A stretch of DNA of 64,000 nt, taken from contig NC_013174.1 of the NCBI RefSeq assembly GCF_000024065.1, positions 496,001 to 560,000 of the forward strand, read 5' to 3'. The position numbers were made by a program, and so were the translations under genes. This document shows positions 44,727 to 52,843 of this stretch, piece by piece. This DNA comes from Jonesia denitrificans DSM 20603. Lineage in GTDB: Bacteria; Actinomycetota; Actinomycetes; Actinomycetales; Cellulomonadaceae. Every line of letters begins with the position of its first letter. Within the stretch, counting starts at the first letter, position 1. The notes below the pieces were generated by a model. That model saw nothing but the letters and a program-made list of their open reading frames with translations, was not told the DNA's origin and ran no database searches.

Positions 44727-45866
44727 ATGTCGATGAAGAAGTGGGCAGGCGTGGCAGCTGCTGCAGTATTTACCCTCGCTCTTGGCGCGTGCTCGGGAGA
44801 GGGCGCAGGTGGGGATGACGCCACAACGCCGGCAGGTGACGACTCTGCAACCAAGGTTGTTGGTGTGGCAATGCCCGAGCAAACTCTCGAGCGGTGGCAG
44901 GCTGACGCGGCCGCCGTACAGGATGGACTGACCGAGGCGGGCTACGAGGTCGAACTCCAGTTCGCGGGGAACGACATTCCCACCCAGCAAGAGCAGATCG
45001 ATCAAATGATCACTAAAGGTGTCGACGTGTTGATCGTTGCGTCAATTGATGGCGCGTCCTTGTCCACCCAGCTTGATGCGGCAGCAAGTGCCAACATCCC
45101 GGTCATTGCGTACGACCGGCTCATCACCGGGACGGAAAATGTTGACTTCTACGTGACATTCGACAACTTCAACGTGGGAGTTCAGCAGGGGACCTCCCTC
45201 TTGCAGGGATTAGGAATCCTTGATGACAGCGGTGCAGACACCGGTGAGAAAGGCCCGTTCAACATCGAGATTTTCGCAGGCTCTCCTGATGACAACAACG
45301 CAACGTTCTTCTACAACGGTGCCATGAGTGTTGTTCAGCCTTACATTGACAACGGCACTCTTGTGGTGAAGTCAGGGCAAACTGACTTCGGTCAGGTTGC
45401 CACCCAAGGGTGGGACCAGGCTCGGGCGCAGTCACGGATGGATGACCTTGTGACCTCTTCGTACCAGAGTGACAAGGTTCATGGAATCCTCGCGTCCAAC
45501 GACGCACTGGGCCGTGGTGCCATTACTTCGCTGCAGAGCGCTGGGTACACACTGGATGATATCCCTGTGGTGACAGGACAGGACGCCGAGCTTGCATCGA
45601 CCAAGTGGATCAATGAGGGATGGCAGTACTCCACCATCTTCAAAGACACACGGAAATTGGCGGTTCAAGCAGTTGACTCTGCCAAGGCGTTGCTTGAAGG
45701 CGGACAGCCAGAGGTAAATGACACTGAAACCTATGACAACGGTGTGAAGGTTGTTCCTTCGTTCTTGTTGGAGTCCGATGTTGTCACCTCAGACAACCTC
45801 ACCGAACTGCTTGTTGACTCTGGTTACTACACCCAGTCAGAGATTGATTCAGGCACGTCCGAGTAA
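44727..45866 (+). CDS. ChvE-like multiple-sugar-binding lipoprotein (first copy)
   Basis: A 379-residue periplasmic-binding-protein-type lipoprotein: signal MSMKKWAGVAAAAVFTLALGAC, a Gly/Asp/Thr linker, then a type I sugar-binding domain (VVGVAMPEQTLERWQADAA, DVLIVASIDGASLSTQL, IPVIAYDRLITGTENVDFYVTFDN, GILASNDALGRGAI). These match ChvE/XylF-type proteins binding arabinose, galactose or xylose. It is about 60-70% identical by eye to the 47993 product, so it is a duplicate. ATG 44727 follows AAGGAGGAGAT; ATG 44733 is also well placed. No ATPase or permease is adjacent; it likely shares GguAB at 49-52 kb. Confidence 0.93.
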   Translation: MSMKKWAGVAAAAVFTLALGACSGEGAGGDDATTPAGDDSATKVVGVAMPEQTLERWQADAAAVQDGLTEAGYEVELQFAGNDIPTQQEQIDQMITKGVDVLIVASIDGASLSTQLDAAASANIPVIAYDRLITGTENVDFYVTFDNFNVGVQQGTSLLQGLGILDDSGADTGEKGPFNIEIFAGSPDDNNATFFYNGAMSVVQPYIDNGTLVVKSGQTDFGQVATQGWDQARAQSRMDDLVTSSYQSDKVHGILASNDALGRGAITSLQSAGYTLDDIPVVTGQDAELASTKWINEGWQYSTIFKDTRKLAVQAVDSAKALLEGGQPEVNDTETYDNGVKVVPSFLLESDVVTSDNLTELLVDSGYYTQSEIDSGTSE

Positions 45867-46026
45867 GGCAGACGCGTTGCGTGTCTCGCCATAGACCTAC
45901 AGTGCGGTGCGTGAGTGCCGGGCTGCTGCCAGTGGGTTCCTCCGCTGGCTAGGGTGGGGAAGCGTGGGCTCGTGCGAGGACATCGCGGTTGCGGTGAACT
46001 CGTAGGGGCCCATGCTCTTGTTATTG

Positions 46027-46045
46027 TTCTACATCGATGTAAAAA
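46027..46045. promoter_or_regulatory. TACATCGATGTA operator, copy 1
   Basis: TTCTACATCGATGTAAAAA with an exact 12-base palindromic core at 46030-46041. It is 75 bases (centre to centre) upstream of copy 2, a spacing close to seven helical turns that would allow repressor looping. CG-centred symmetry is typical of LacI-family sites. The rest of the 45867-46142 gap shows no gene. Confidence 0.75.
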
Positions 46046-46097
46046 TGGAGGCAGGAGACCGACGGCAGTTTCACAGAGACTGCCAATTTTTTTCCAC

Positions 46098-46123
46098 CCC
46101 GTTCTACATCGATGTAGAACGGG
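46098..46123. promoter_or_regulatory. TACATCGATGTA operator, copy 2 (extended perfect palindrome)
   Basis: GTTCTACATCGATGTAGAAC (46101-46120) is exactly palindromic, and the symmetry extends to CCC/GGG on the flanks (46098-46123), 26 bases in all. It ends 19 bases before the GH43 start, so it may block transcription and could also fold in the message near the ribosome site. Confidence 0.85.
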
Positions 46124-46142
46124 CTGAAACGAAGGGCAGCCC

Positions 46143-47423
46143 ATGGCACTGACACACCTGCCACCCGACCACACCGCGGTGCGCACCACCACAATGTCCA
46201 CCACTCGACCCAGTAACCCGCTCGTGGAATGCCGAGCAGATCCCTGGGTCATTGCACATGAAGGAATGTGGTACTTCACCGGCTCCTACCCCGACTTCGA
46301 CCGCATCGTTCTGCGTGGTGCATCGAATATTGCGTCACTGACAACTGCACCAGAAACCGTGATCTGGACGCGACCAGAACACGGGGACATGGGCGGCAAT
46401 ATTTGGGCCCCAGAACTCCACCGCATCAACAACCGGTGGTACTTCTACTTCACCGCCGGACACGCTGATAAACCTTTCCGTATCCGTATGTACGTTATGG
46501 AAGGAGTCGGAGACGACCCACTCACAGCGGTGTGGGGTGAACCGCAGCGGATCTCCTCCACATGGGACGAGTTCGCGCTCGACGCCACGACGTTCACTCA
46601 TCACGGCACGCTCTACTATGTCTGGGCGCAAAGACCAATCCAACCCAAAGACACCCCCGAGTCTGAGATCATCAACTCAGACCTTTACATTGCTGCGATG
46701 AGCGACCCCTTCACGCTTGCCACCGACCCCGTCCTTCTGACTCGCCCAGAATTGGATTGGGAAACCATTGGGTACAAGGTCAACGAGGGGGCGGCTGTCC
46801 TCGTGCGCAACGGGCGGGTCTTTATTACCTACTCAGCGAGCGCAACTGACCACAATTACGCCATGGGATTGCTGTGGGCTGAGGATTCGGCAAACCTTCT
46901 TGACGCTGCGTCATGGCATAAGAGCGAAACCCCGGTATTCACGACGTGTGAAGCAACCAGTTCATACGGGCCAGGACACAACTCGTTCACCGTGGATGAG
47001 GCAGGCCGTGATGTTCTGGTGTATCACGCCCGGTCCTACCGAGAAATCGTGGGCAATCCGCTGTTTGACGCAAACCGACACGGCCGAGTGCAGTATGTGT
47101 ACTGGGATGCTGACGGATTTCCCCAGTTTGGTGTTCCCGTTGGGGATGGGGTTGTGCCTGTGCGGGTCGTGTCCGAGTCCGGTGATGTCCTTGTCTACGT
47201 TCCGCGTGAAACAGGCGATGCGCCACTGGCGTGTGTGGATCGAGTGCCAGCTGGGGTGGCCACAGGGAATGCGTCAGTGATTTCTGCCTCACAGTTCCGG
47301 GTTGCGGCACAGTCGGATAGTGACGTGACTCTTATTCCCTTGTGTGCTCCTGAGGTTGCGTTGACGTTGGGCTGGGATGAGATTGACAGTGTCGTGGGGC
47401 AAGGAGCGTCGTTTCAGCCATAA
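46143..47423 (+). CDS. GH43 family glycosidase, cytoplasmic arabinofuranosidase/exo-arabinanase-like
   Basis: A 426-residue protein without a signal peptide, so it acts in the cytoplasm on imported oligosaccharides. The five-blade propeller residues of GH43 are visible: catalytic base region VECRADPWVIAHEGMWYFTGS, GGNIWAPELHRINNRWYFYF, the pKa-modulating aspartate region FALDATTF, and the acid region GYKVNEGAAVLVRNGRVFITYSAS. A C-terminal extension of about 90 residues follows. Most likely an alpha-L-arabinofuranosidase or exo-1,5-arabinanase, given its place between the two sugar-binding genes of the arabinose locus. ATG 46143 follows GAAGGGCAGCC. Two TACATCGATGTA operators precede it, not the araR-type site. 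Confidence 0.88.
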   Translation: MALTHLPPDHTAVRTTTMSTTRPSNPLVECRADPWVIAHEGMWYFTGSYPDFDRIVLRGASNIASLTTAPETVIWTRPEHGDMGGNIWAPELHRINNRWYFYFTAGHADKPFRIRMYVMEGVGDDPLTAVWGEPQRISSTWDEFALDATTFTHHGTLYYVWAQRPIQPKDTPESEIINSDLYIAAMSDPFTLATDPVLLTRPELDWETIGYKVNEGAAVLVRNGRVFITYSASATDHNYAMGLLWAEDSANLLDAASWHKSETPVFTTCEATSSYGPGHNSFTVDEAGRDVLVYHARSYREIVGNPLFDANRHGRVQYVYWDADGFPQFGVPVGDGVVPVRVVSESGDVLVYVPRETGDAPLACVDRVPAGVATGNASVISASQFRVAAQSDSDVTLIPLCAPEVALTLGWDEIDSVVGQGASFQP

Positions 47424-47470
47424 AATTCTGGGCGGGCAGTACCCAACCTCGTGACTGAGCGTCATGAAAC

Positions 47471-47516
47471 GGGGTGATGTGGATGATCGCAGCGATCCAC
47501 ATCACCCCGTTTTTTT
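47471..47516 (+). terminator. Canonical intrinsic terminator after GH43
   Basis: GGGGTGATGTGGAT (47471-47484) and ATCCACATCACCCC (47495-47508) form a 14-base-pair stem, followed by G and seven T (47510-47516). It is the only terminator seen in the window with a full T-run. Confidence 0.96.
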
Positions 47517-47992
47517 GTGGGATAAAAACTGAAATGAGGTTTTCATGTCGATATTCTGCGGTGGAGGAGCCGGGTGAAGGAGTAGCGTATCCCCGGGGTT
47601 GAGTTCATTACTTGTACTCAAGGAAATTACCCATGAAGATCTGAAGATTGCCCAAAAAAATAGGTGTGACGTGCGAGAACAGATGTAGGAAAACTGCAGG
47701 GTGATTTTCTTTGTGAGGGAATCGTGATGACAGGTGCGCAGGATCAAAACGCCCATAAAGGGGTAAGCAGGTCGCAAGAGCGTCGTTATCGAAATGAAAC
47801 ATGTTCTTGACTTCAAGAAGTTGACTCAAGGGGTTGTGTGGGTCACTCTATAAGTGTCTGATGACGAACGCGAAGGACAGCGTGACTCCCCCGTGGGGGT
47901 AACGATCGGCAATGATGCCAGCACAACTGACGTCACTGTCGACGATCCTGTCGCAACCCCACCCATGAAACGTAGTTTCTCAAGGAGGAGAA
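47517..47992 (+). promoter_or_regulatory. Long AT-rich leader upstream of the second sugar-binding gene
   Basis: About 475 bases with no credible gene and lower GC than the neighbours. It holds two inverted repeats: TTGAGT (47599-47604) with ACTCAA (47616-47621), and TTCTTGA-CT-TCAAGAA (47804-47819, exact), the latter followed by TTGACT (47821-47826). A C5-GT-G5 run lies near 47889. It ends with a strong AAGGAGGAGAA ribosome site. I read it as a complex promoter with two operators; a small RNA cannot be excluded. Confidence 0.5.
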
Positions 47993-49138
47993 ATGATCAG
48001 CAGGAAGTTTGCTGCGATCGCAGCAGGACTCACACTGACCCTCGGTCTCGCGGCCTGTGGCGGCGAAGGCGCTGGCAGCGGAGATGACAACAACGGCGGC
48101 GCAGCAAACGGTGAACCAAGTGACCTCACCGTTGGTGTTGCCATGCCAACCCAAACCTCAGAACGCTGGATCGCTGACGGCGCAGCCGTCGAAGACAGCC
48201 TGAAGGAACTGGGCTACAACGTGGACCTCCAGTTCGCAAACGACCAGATCCCCACCCAGCAGCAACAAATCGACCAGATGGTCACCCAGGGTGTCGACGC
48301 ACTTATCATCGCATCGATCGACGGAACCGCACTGTCCACCCAGCTCGACGCTGCTGGCGCTGCAGGTATCCCCGTCATCGCCTATGACCGTCTGATCAAC
48401 GGAAACGAAAACGTTGACTTCTACGTGACCTTCGACAACGAGAACGTCGGTGTCCAGCAGGCCACCTCACTCCTCGTGGGTCTCGGCATTCTCAACGCTG
48501 ACGGTTCCGAAGGTGACGCTGAAGGACCCTTCAACGTCGAGCTGTTCGCAGGTTCCCCAGATGACAACAACGCAACGTTCTTCTTCAACGGTGCAATGAA
48601 GACCCTTGAGCCGTACATCGAAGACGGCACACTGGTCGTCAAGTCTGGGCAGACCGACTTTGGTACCGTCGCAACCCAGCGTTGGAGCCAAGAAGAAGCC
48701 CAGAAGCGTATGGAAAACCTCCTCACCTCCACCTACCAGGGAAGTGACAAGGTTGATGGTGTTCTCTCACCATTCGACGGAATCTCCCGCGGGATCATCT
48801 CCGCACTTGAAGGTGCCGGATACTCCGGTGACGACATGCCCATCATCACCGGCCAGGACGCAGAAATCGCCTCAGTGAAACTCATCAACGATGGCGTCCA
48901 GTTTTCCACCATCTTTAAGGACACCCGTAAGCTCGCTGACCAGGCAGTGTCAGCAGCTCAGACCTACCTCGAAGGTGGAACCCCAGAGCCTAACGACACC
49001 GATAGCTACAACAACGGTGTGAAGAACGTTCCGTCGTTCCTCCTGGAATCAGACATCGTCTACAAGGACAACATCACCTCCCTCCTTGTTGACTCGGGCT
49101 ACTACACCCAAGAACAAGTCGACTCAGGCCAGGCCTAA
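47993..49138 (+). CDS. chvE: ChvE-like multiple-sugar-binding lipoprotein (second copy)
   Basis: A 381-residue lipoprotein with signal MISRKFAAIAAGLTLTLGLAAC, an Asn/Gly linker and a type I binding domain closely matching the 44727 product (SERWIADGAAVEDSL, ALIIASIDGTALSTQL, IPVIAYDRLINGNENVDFYVTFDN, LFAGSPDDNNATFFFNGAM). It binds a monosaccharide outside the membrane for the ATPase and permease genes that follow. Codons are strongly C-biased, consistent with high expression. ATG 47993 follows AAGGAGGAGAA. A GC-rich hairpin directly after the stop probably keeps its message more abundant than the transporter's. Confidence 0.95.
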   Translation: MISRKFAAIAAGLTLTLGLAACGGEGAGSGDDNNGGAANGEPSDLTVGVAMPTQTSERWIADGAAVEDSLKELGYNVDLQFANDQIPTQQQQIDQMVTQGVDALIIASIDGTALSTQLDAAGAAGIPVIAYDRLINGNENVDFYVTFDNENVGVQQATSLLVGLGILNADGSEGDAEGPFNVELFAGSPDDNNATFFFNGAMKTLEPYIEDGTLVVKSGQTDFGTVATQRWSQEEAQKRMENLLTSTYQGSDKVDGVLSPFDGISRGIISALEGAGYSGDDMPIITGQDAEIASVKLINDGVQFSTIFKDTRKLADQAVSAAQTYLEGGTPEPNDTDSYNNGVKNVPSFLLESDIVYKDNITSLLVDSGYYTQEQVDSGQA

Positions 49139-49147
49139 GTCACTGTG

Positions 49148-49174
49148 GTGGGGCCACGGACACCGTGGCCCCAC
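49148..49174 (+). terminator. Intercistronic hairpin between binding-protein and ATPase genes
   Basis: GTGGGGCCACGG and CCGTGGCCCCAC form a perfect 12-base-pair stem with an ACA loop, nine bases after the stop. No T-run. Such hairpins stabilise the binding-protein message and partly end transcription. Confidence 0.8.
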
Positions 49175-49248
49175 CCACCCCCTGTGTACCCCCACACGTA
49201 TCACCCCTCACCAACGAATGACCCACCAATGAAGGAGGGACGGGTAGC

Positions 49249-50775
49249 ATGAGCGACCACATCCTCGAGATGCGCTCGATCACCAAGACGTTCCCCGGTG
49301 TCAAAGCCCTAGACAACGTGACTCTCAGCGTCCAACGCGGTGAGATCCACGCAATCTGCGGCGAAAACGGCGCGGGAAAGTCCACCCTGATGAAGGTGCT
49401 GTCCGGTGTCTACCCGCACGGCACCTACGACGGAGAAATCCATTTTGACGGCAAACTCTGCGAGTTCGGATCGATTAACGACTCCGAAGAGCGAGGGATT
49501 GTCATCATCCACCAAGAACTTGCTCTCGTCCCCTACCTGTCGGTTGCGGAGAACATCTTCCTCGGAAACGAGCAAAAAACTGGCGGCCTTATTGACTGGC
49601 ACAAAACCAACGCGGAGGCAGCCAAACTTCTTGCCCGCGTAGGACTGTCAGAAAACCCGACGACACCGGTAGGACAGCTCGGTGTCGGAAAGCAACAGCT
49701 CATCGAGATCGCAAAGGCGTTGTCGAAGCGCGTGAAGCTCCTCATCCTGGACGAGCCCACAGCAGCACTCAACGACTCCGACTCGGCCCACCTGCTTGAC
49801 CTGCTCCGCCACCTTAAAGGTCAAGGCATCACCTGCATCATGATTTCCCACAAACTCAATGAAATCATTGATATTGCAGACTCAACCACCATTATTCGTG
49901 ACGGTCAGACGATCGAAACAGTGACAATGGGGCCAGAGGTTACCCAAGACCACATTATTCGTGGCATGGTTGGCCGCTCCATTGAAAACCGCTACCCCGA
50001 GCACGTCAGCACCGTCGGTGAAGAAATCTTCGCTGTTGAGAACTGGACCGTGCACCACCCCACCCAACAAGACCGCATCATCGTTGACAACGCACAGCTC
50101 AACGTGAAACGCGGCGAAATCGTGGGTATCGCGGGGCTCATGGGCGCAGGGCGCACCGAACTCGCCATGAGCGTCTTCGGCCGGTCCTACGGCTCAAAGA
50201 TCACCGGAACCGTGCGCATGCACGGCAAAGACATTCACTTAAAAACCGTGTCTGATGCCATCGGCGCTGGGATCGCCTACGTCTCCGAGGACCGGAAACG
50301 CTACGGGTTGAACCTCATCCAAGACATCAAAACCAACACGACCGCTGCAGCACTGGGCAAAATCACCAAAGGCGGCTGGGTCAACGAGAACGAAGAACTC
50401 AAAGTTGCCGAGGAATACCGGCAATCACTTCGAACCAAGACCCCCAACGTGCACGCACTCGCCGGCAAACTCTCTGGTGGTAACCAACAAAAAGTGGTCC
50501 TCGCGAAATGGATGTTCACTGACCCTGAACTCCTCATCCTTGATGAGCCCACCCGCGGTATCGACGTTGGTGCAAAGTACGAGATCTACACGATCATTAA
50601 CCGGCTCGCTGACGAGGGCAAAGCAGTCCTGGTCATCTCGTCGGAGTTGCCCGAACTCCTGGGAATTTGCGACCGCATCTACACGCTGTCAGCAGGGCGG
50701 ATCACCGGATGCGTGCCCAGGTCTGAGGCAACACAAGAAAACCTGATGGAACTTATGACCAAGGAAAAGGACTGA
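49249..50775 (+). CDS. gguA: Sugar ABC transporter ATPase, tandem-domain (GguA/MmsA-like)
   Basis: A 508-residue protein with two fused nucleotide-binding domains, as in all CUT2 monosaccharide importers. The first has Walker [28 protein letters not shown] and [13 protein letters not shown]. The second has the usual degenerate P-loop [16 protein letters not shown], signature [15 protein letters not shown] and [20 protein letters not shown]. It energises the permease encoded five bases downstream. ATG 49249 is preceded by GAAGGAGGGACGGGTAGC. Probably serves both ChvE-like binding proteins in the window. Confidence 0.95.
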   Translation: MSDHILEMRSITKTFPGVKALDNVTLSVQRGEIHAICGENGAGKSTLMKVLSGVYPHGTYDGEIHFDGKLCEFGSINDSEERGIVIIHQELALVPYLSVAENIFLGNEQKTGGLIDWHKTNAEAAKLLARVGLSENPTTPVGQLGVGKQQLIEIAKALSKRVKLLILDEPTAALNDSDSAHLLDLLRHLKGQGITCIMISHKLNEIIDIADSTTIIRDGQTIETVTMGPEVTQDHIIRGMVGRSIENRYPEHVSTVGEEIFAVENWTVHHPTQQDRIIVDNAQLNVKRGEIVGIAGLMGAGRTELAMSVFGRSYGSKITGTVRMHGKDIHLKTVSDAIGAGIAYVSEDRKRYGLNLIQDIKTNTTAAALGKITKGGWVNENEELKVAEEYRQSLRTKTPNVHALAGKLSGGNQQKVVLAKWMFTDPELLILDEPTRGIDVGAKYEIYTIINRLADEGKAVLVISSELPELLGICDRIYTLSAGRITGCVPRSEATQENLMELMTKEKD

Positions 50776-50780
50776 GACAG

Positions 50781-51959
50781 ATGACTGAGACAAAAGGGCT
50801 GGTCGCCCTCGTCACGCGTAATCTGCGCCAGAGCGGTATCTATATCGCGTTCGCAGCGATCATCGTTCTGTTCACCATTATGACCGACGGTGTCCTGCTG
50901 AACCCCAACAACCTGACAAACCTGGTTCTTCAGTACTCCTACATCCTCATCCTCGCGATCGGGATGGTCATGGTGATTATCGCCGGTCACATTGACCTGT
51001 CAGTAGGATCGGTGGTGGCGCTCGCTGGAGCTGTCGCTGCGGTGTTGATCCAACAGCAGGGCTGGTCGTGGTGGTCCGCCATCATCGCCGCATTGGTCGT
51101 CGGTATCATCGTGGGTGTCTGGCAAGGGTTTTGGGTCGCTTTCGTGGGGATCCCCGCGTTCATCGTGACACTTGCAGGGATGTTGCTCTTCCGTGGTCTG
51201 ACACTGCTGATCCTCGACAACATCTCCATTTCGATCTACGACGAGGGCTACAAGCAGGTCGCAGGTGGATTCCTGAACGGTCTCATTGGTGGGCAAGGTT
51301 TCGACGCTTTCACTCTCCTCGTCTTCGCGATCGGTGTGGTTGGGTTCGCTGCCATGCAATGGCGTGCACGCGCCGCACGTGTCGCTTACCAGCAAGACGT
51401 TGAAGGTATGCCAGCGTTCATTGGCAAGATCGTTGCCGTTGCTGTCCTTGTGATGGCGTTCGCTTGGCAACTGGCCACTGCGCGTGGTTTGCCGATCGTC
51501 TTGATTTTGTTGGCACTGCTCATCATGATCTACACGCTGATCACCAAGCGCACCGTTTTTGGTCGTCACATCTACGCGATCGGTGGAAACCTTGCCGCCG
51601 CGCAACTGTCTGGTGTGAAGGTCAAGTGGGTCAACTTCATGATCTTCGTCAACATGGGCTTCTTGTCCGCGCTTGCCGGGGTCGTGTTCTCCTCCCGGTC
51701 AAGCTCCGCACAGCCAGCTGCTGGAACGATGTTCGAGCTTGACGCGATTGCCGCCTGCTTTATCGGTGGTGCTGCAGTGACCGGTGGTATTGGTACTGTG
51801 ATCGGCGCCATGGTCGGTGGTCTCATCATGGCCGTGATGTCGAACGGTATGTCAATCCTTGGTGTGGACCAGTCCGTGCAGCAAGTGGTCAAGGGGCTCA
51901 TCCTGCTTCTCGCAGTGGCCTTCGACGTGTACAACAAGCGTCGCGCGGGAACCCGCTGA
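50781..51959 (+). CDS. gguB: Sugar ABC transporter permease (GguB/MmsB-like)
   Basis: A 392-residue CUT2 permease with about ten membrane helices. The family block MVMVIIAGHIDLSVGSVVALAGAV near residue 55 and the C-terminal SGVKVKWVNFMIFVNMG and CFIGGAAVTGGIGTVIGAMVGGLIM are visible. GguB-type permeases are longer than RbsC, as here. It forms the channel for arabinose, xylose or galactose uptake with the ATPase at 49249. AAGGACTGAGACAG precedes the ATG, and a perfect terminator hairpin follows the gene. Confidence 0.95.
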   Translation: MTETKGLVALVTRNLRQSGIYIAFAAIIVLFTIMTDGVLLNPNNLTNLVLQYSYILILAIGMVMVIIAGHIDLSVGSVVALAGAVAAVLIQQQGWSWWSAIIAALVVGIIVGVWQGFWVAFVGIPAFIVTLAGMLLFRGLTLLILDNISISIYDEGYKQVAGGFLNGLIGGQGFDAFTLLVFAIGVVGFAAMQWRARAARVAYQQDVEGMPAFIGKIVAVAVLVMAFAWQLATARGLPIVLILLALLIMIYTLITKRTVFGRHIYAIGGNLAAAQLSGVKVKWVNFMIFVNMGFLSALAGVVFSSRSSSAQPAAGTMFELDAIAACFIGGAAVTGGIGTVIGAMVGGLIMAVMSNGMSILGVDQSVQQVVKGLILLLAVAFDVYNKRRAGTR

Positions 51960-52022
51960 CGCAGAACAAGTTTCCAGCCGGTTGGCACACCGTGAGCCGC
52001 TGACCGGCTGGGATATCACCAA

Positions 52023-52056
52023 CGACAGGCCCCTCACCATCGTGAGGGGCCTGTCG
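52023..52056. terminator. Bidirectional terminator after the sugar permease gene
   Basis: CGACAGGCCCCTCAC (52023-52037) and GTGAGGGGCCTGTCG (52042-52056) form a perfect 15-base-pair stem around CATC, followed by TGTTGTT. It lies between the convergent permease and TrkA-like genes. Confidence 0.92.
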
Positions 52057-52078
52057 TGTTGTTCTTGGCTAGTGGGTG

Positions 52079-52843
52079 TTACGGGCGTGCAGCGAAGCGC
52101 TCGAGGAGCTCTGAGTGCCCGGACACAACAATCAGGTCATTGGCAGCAATGCGGGTGTCACCGGTCGCGTACACAAATTCTTGTCCGGGAGATTTCACAC
52201 CAATGACAGTGACACCATACTTTTCCAGAATACGGGACTGATCGATGGTGAACCCTTGTGCTTCTTTGGGCGGACGCATCTTCACAATGGTGAAGCCGTC
52301 TTCTACCTCGATGTAGTCCAAGAGCTTCCCAGAGACCAGGTGTGCCACTCGGTTACCGGCGTCAGCTTCGGGGAACACAACGTGGTGTGCCCCGATGCGT
52401 TGAAGGATACGTCCGTGCTCGGCAGAGATCGCTTTCGCCCAAATTTGTGGGGTCCCGATGTCCACGAGGTTGCCGGTGATGAGGACCGAGGCTTCCAGTG
52501 CGGTGCCCACTCCCACGACAACAACGGAGAAGTCGCGGATTCCGATCTGGTCGAGTGCTTCGGGGTTGGTGCAGTCTGCTTCGACAACGGAGAGCCGGTC
52601 AGCGTAGTTGGCAACGAGTTGGGAGTCGCGTTCAACAGTGAGGACGTCTTGGCCCATACGGTCCAGCGTGAGGGCCAGTGAGGACCCGAATCGCCCTAGA
52701 CCGATGACGAGGACACCTGCGTCCTTTTTGACGTCGGTGGTGCGCCGTCGACGGGCGACGGCTTGCGCGATGGAGGTGCCTGCTCCTCGACTTGCACTAC
52801 TGGCGCGTTCGAGTGCGAGGAGGTCTTCTGGTGTGTCAGCCAA
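52079..52843 (-). CDS. TrkA/KtrA-type potassium channel regulatory subunit
   Basis: A 254-residue RCK protein. After a 35-residue variable N-terminus the Rossmann nucleotide motif VLVIGLGRFGSSLALTL appears (about 44-60), with VERD at the end of beta-2 and VVVGVGTALEASVLITGNLVDIG. The C-terminal RCK_C domain (about 170-254) holds ITVIG-like VTVIGVKSPGQEFVYATG. It gates the adjacent TrkH-like channel in response to nucleotides, and in many Gram-positives to c-di-AMP. TTG 52843 is chosen because AGGAAAGG precedes it and it overlaps the channel gene stop by 8 bases. Confidence 0.92.
   Translation of the reverse strand: MADTPEDLLALERASSASRGAGTSIAQAVARRRRTTDVKKDAGVLVIGLGRFGSSLALTLDRMGQDVLTVERDSQLVANYADRLSVVEADCTNPEALDQIGIRDFSVVVVGVGTALEASVLITGNLVDIGTPQIWAKAISAEHGRILQRIGAHHVVFPEADAGNRVAHLVSGKLLDYIEVEDGFTIVKMRPPKEAQGFTIDQSRILEKYGVTVIGVKSPGQEFVYATGDTRIAANDLIVVSGHSELLERFAARP

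Noticed and set aside
46030-46041. TACATCGATGTA as a restriction or methylation artefact (ATCGAT = ClaI site)
   Set aside because: The symmetry extends well beyond ATCGAT to 12-26 bases and the copies are confined to sugar-gene promoters.
47854-48087. A 77-codon frame in the leader of the second ChvE-like gene
   Set aside because: No ribosome site, polar low-complexity product, and it overlaps the start of the certain lipoprotein gene in another frame.
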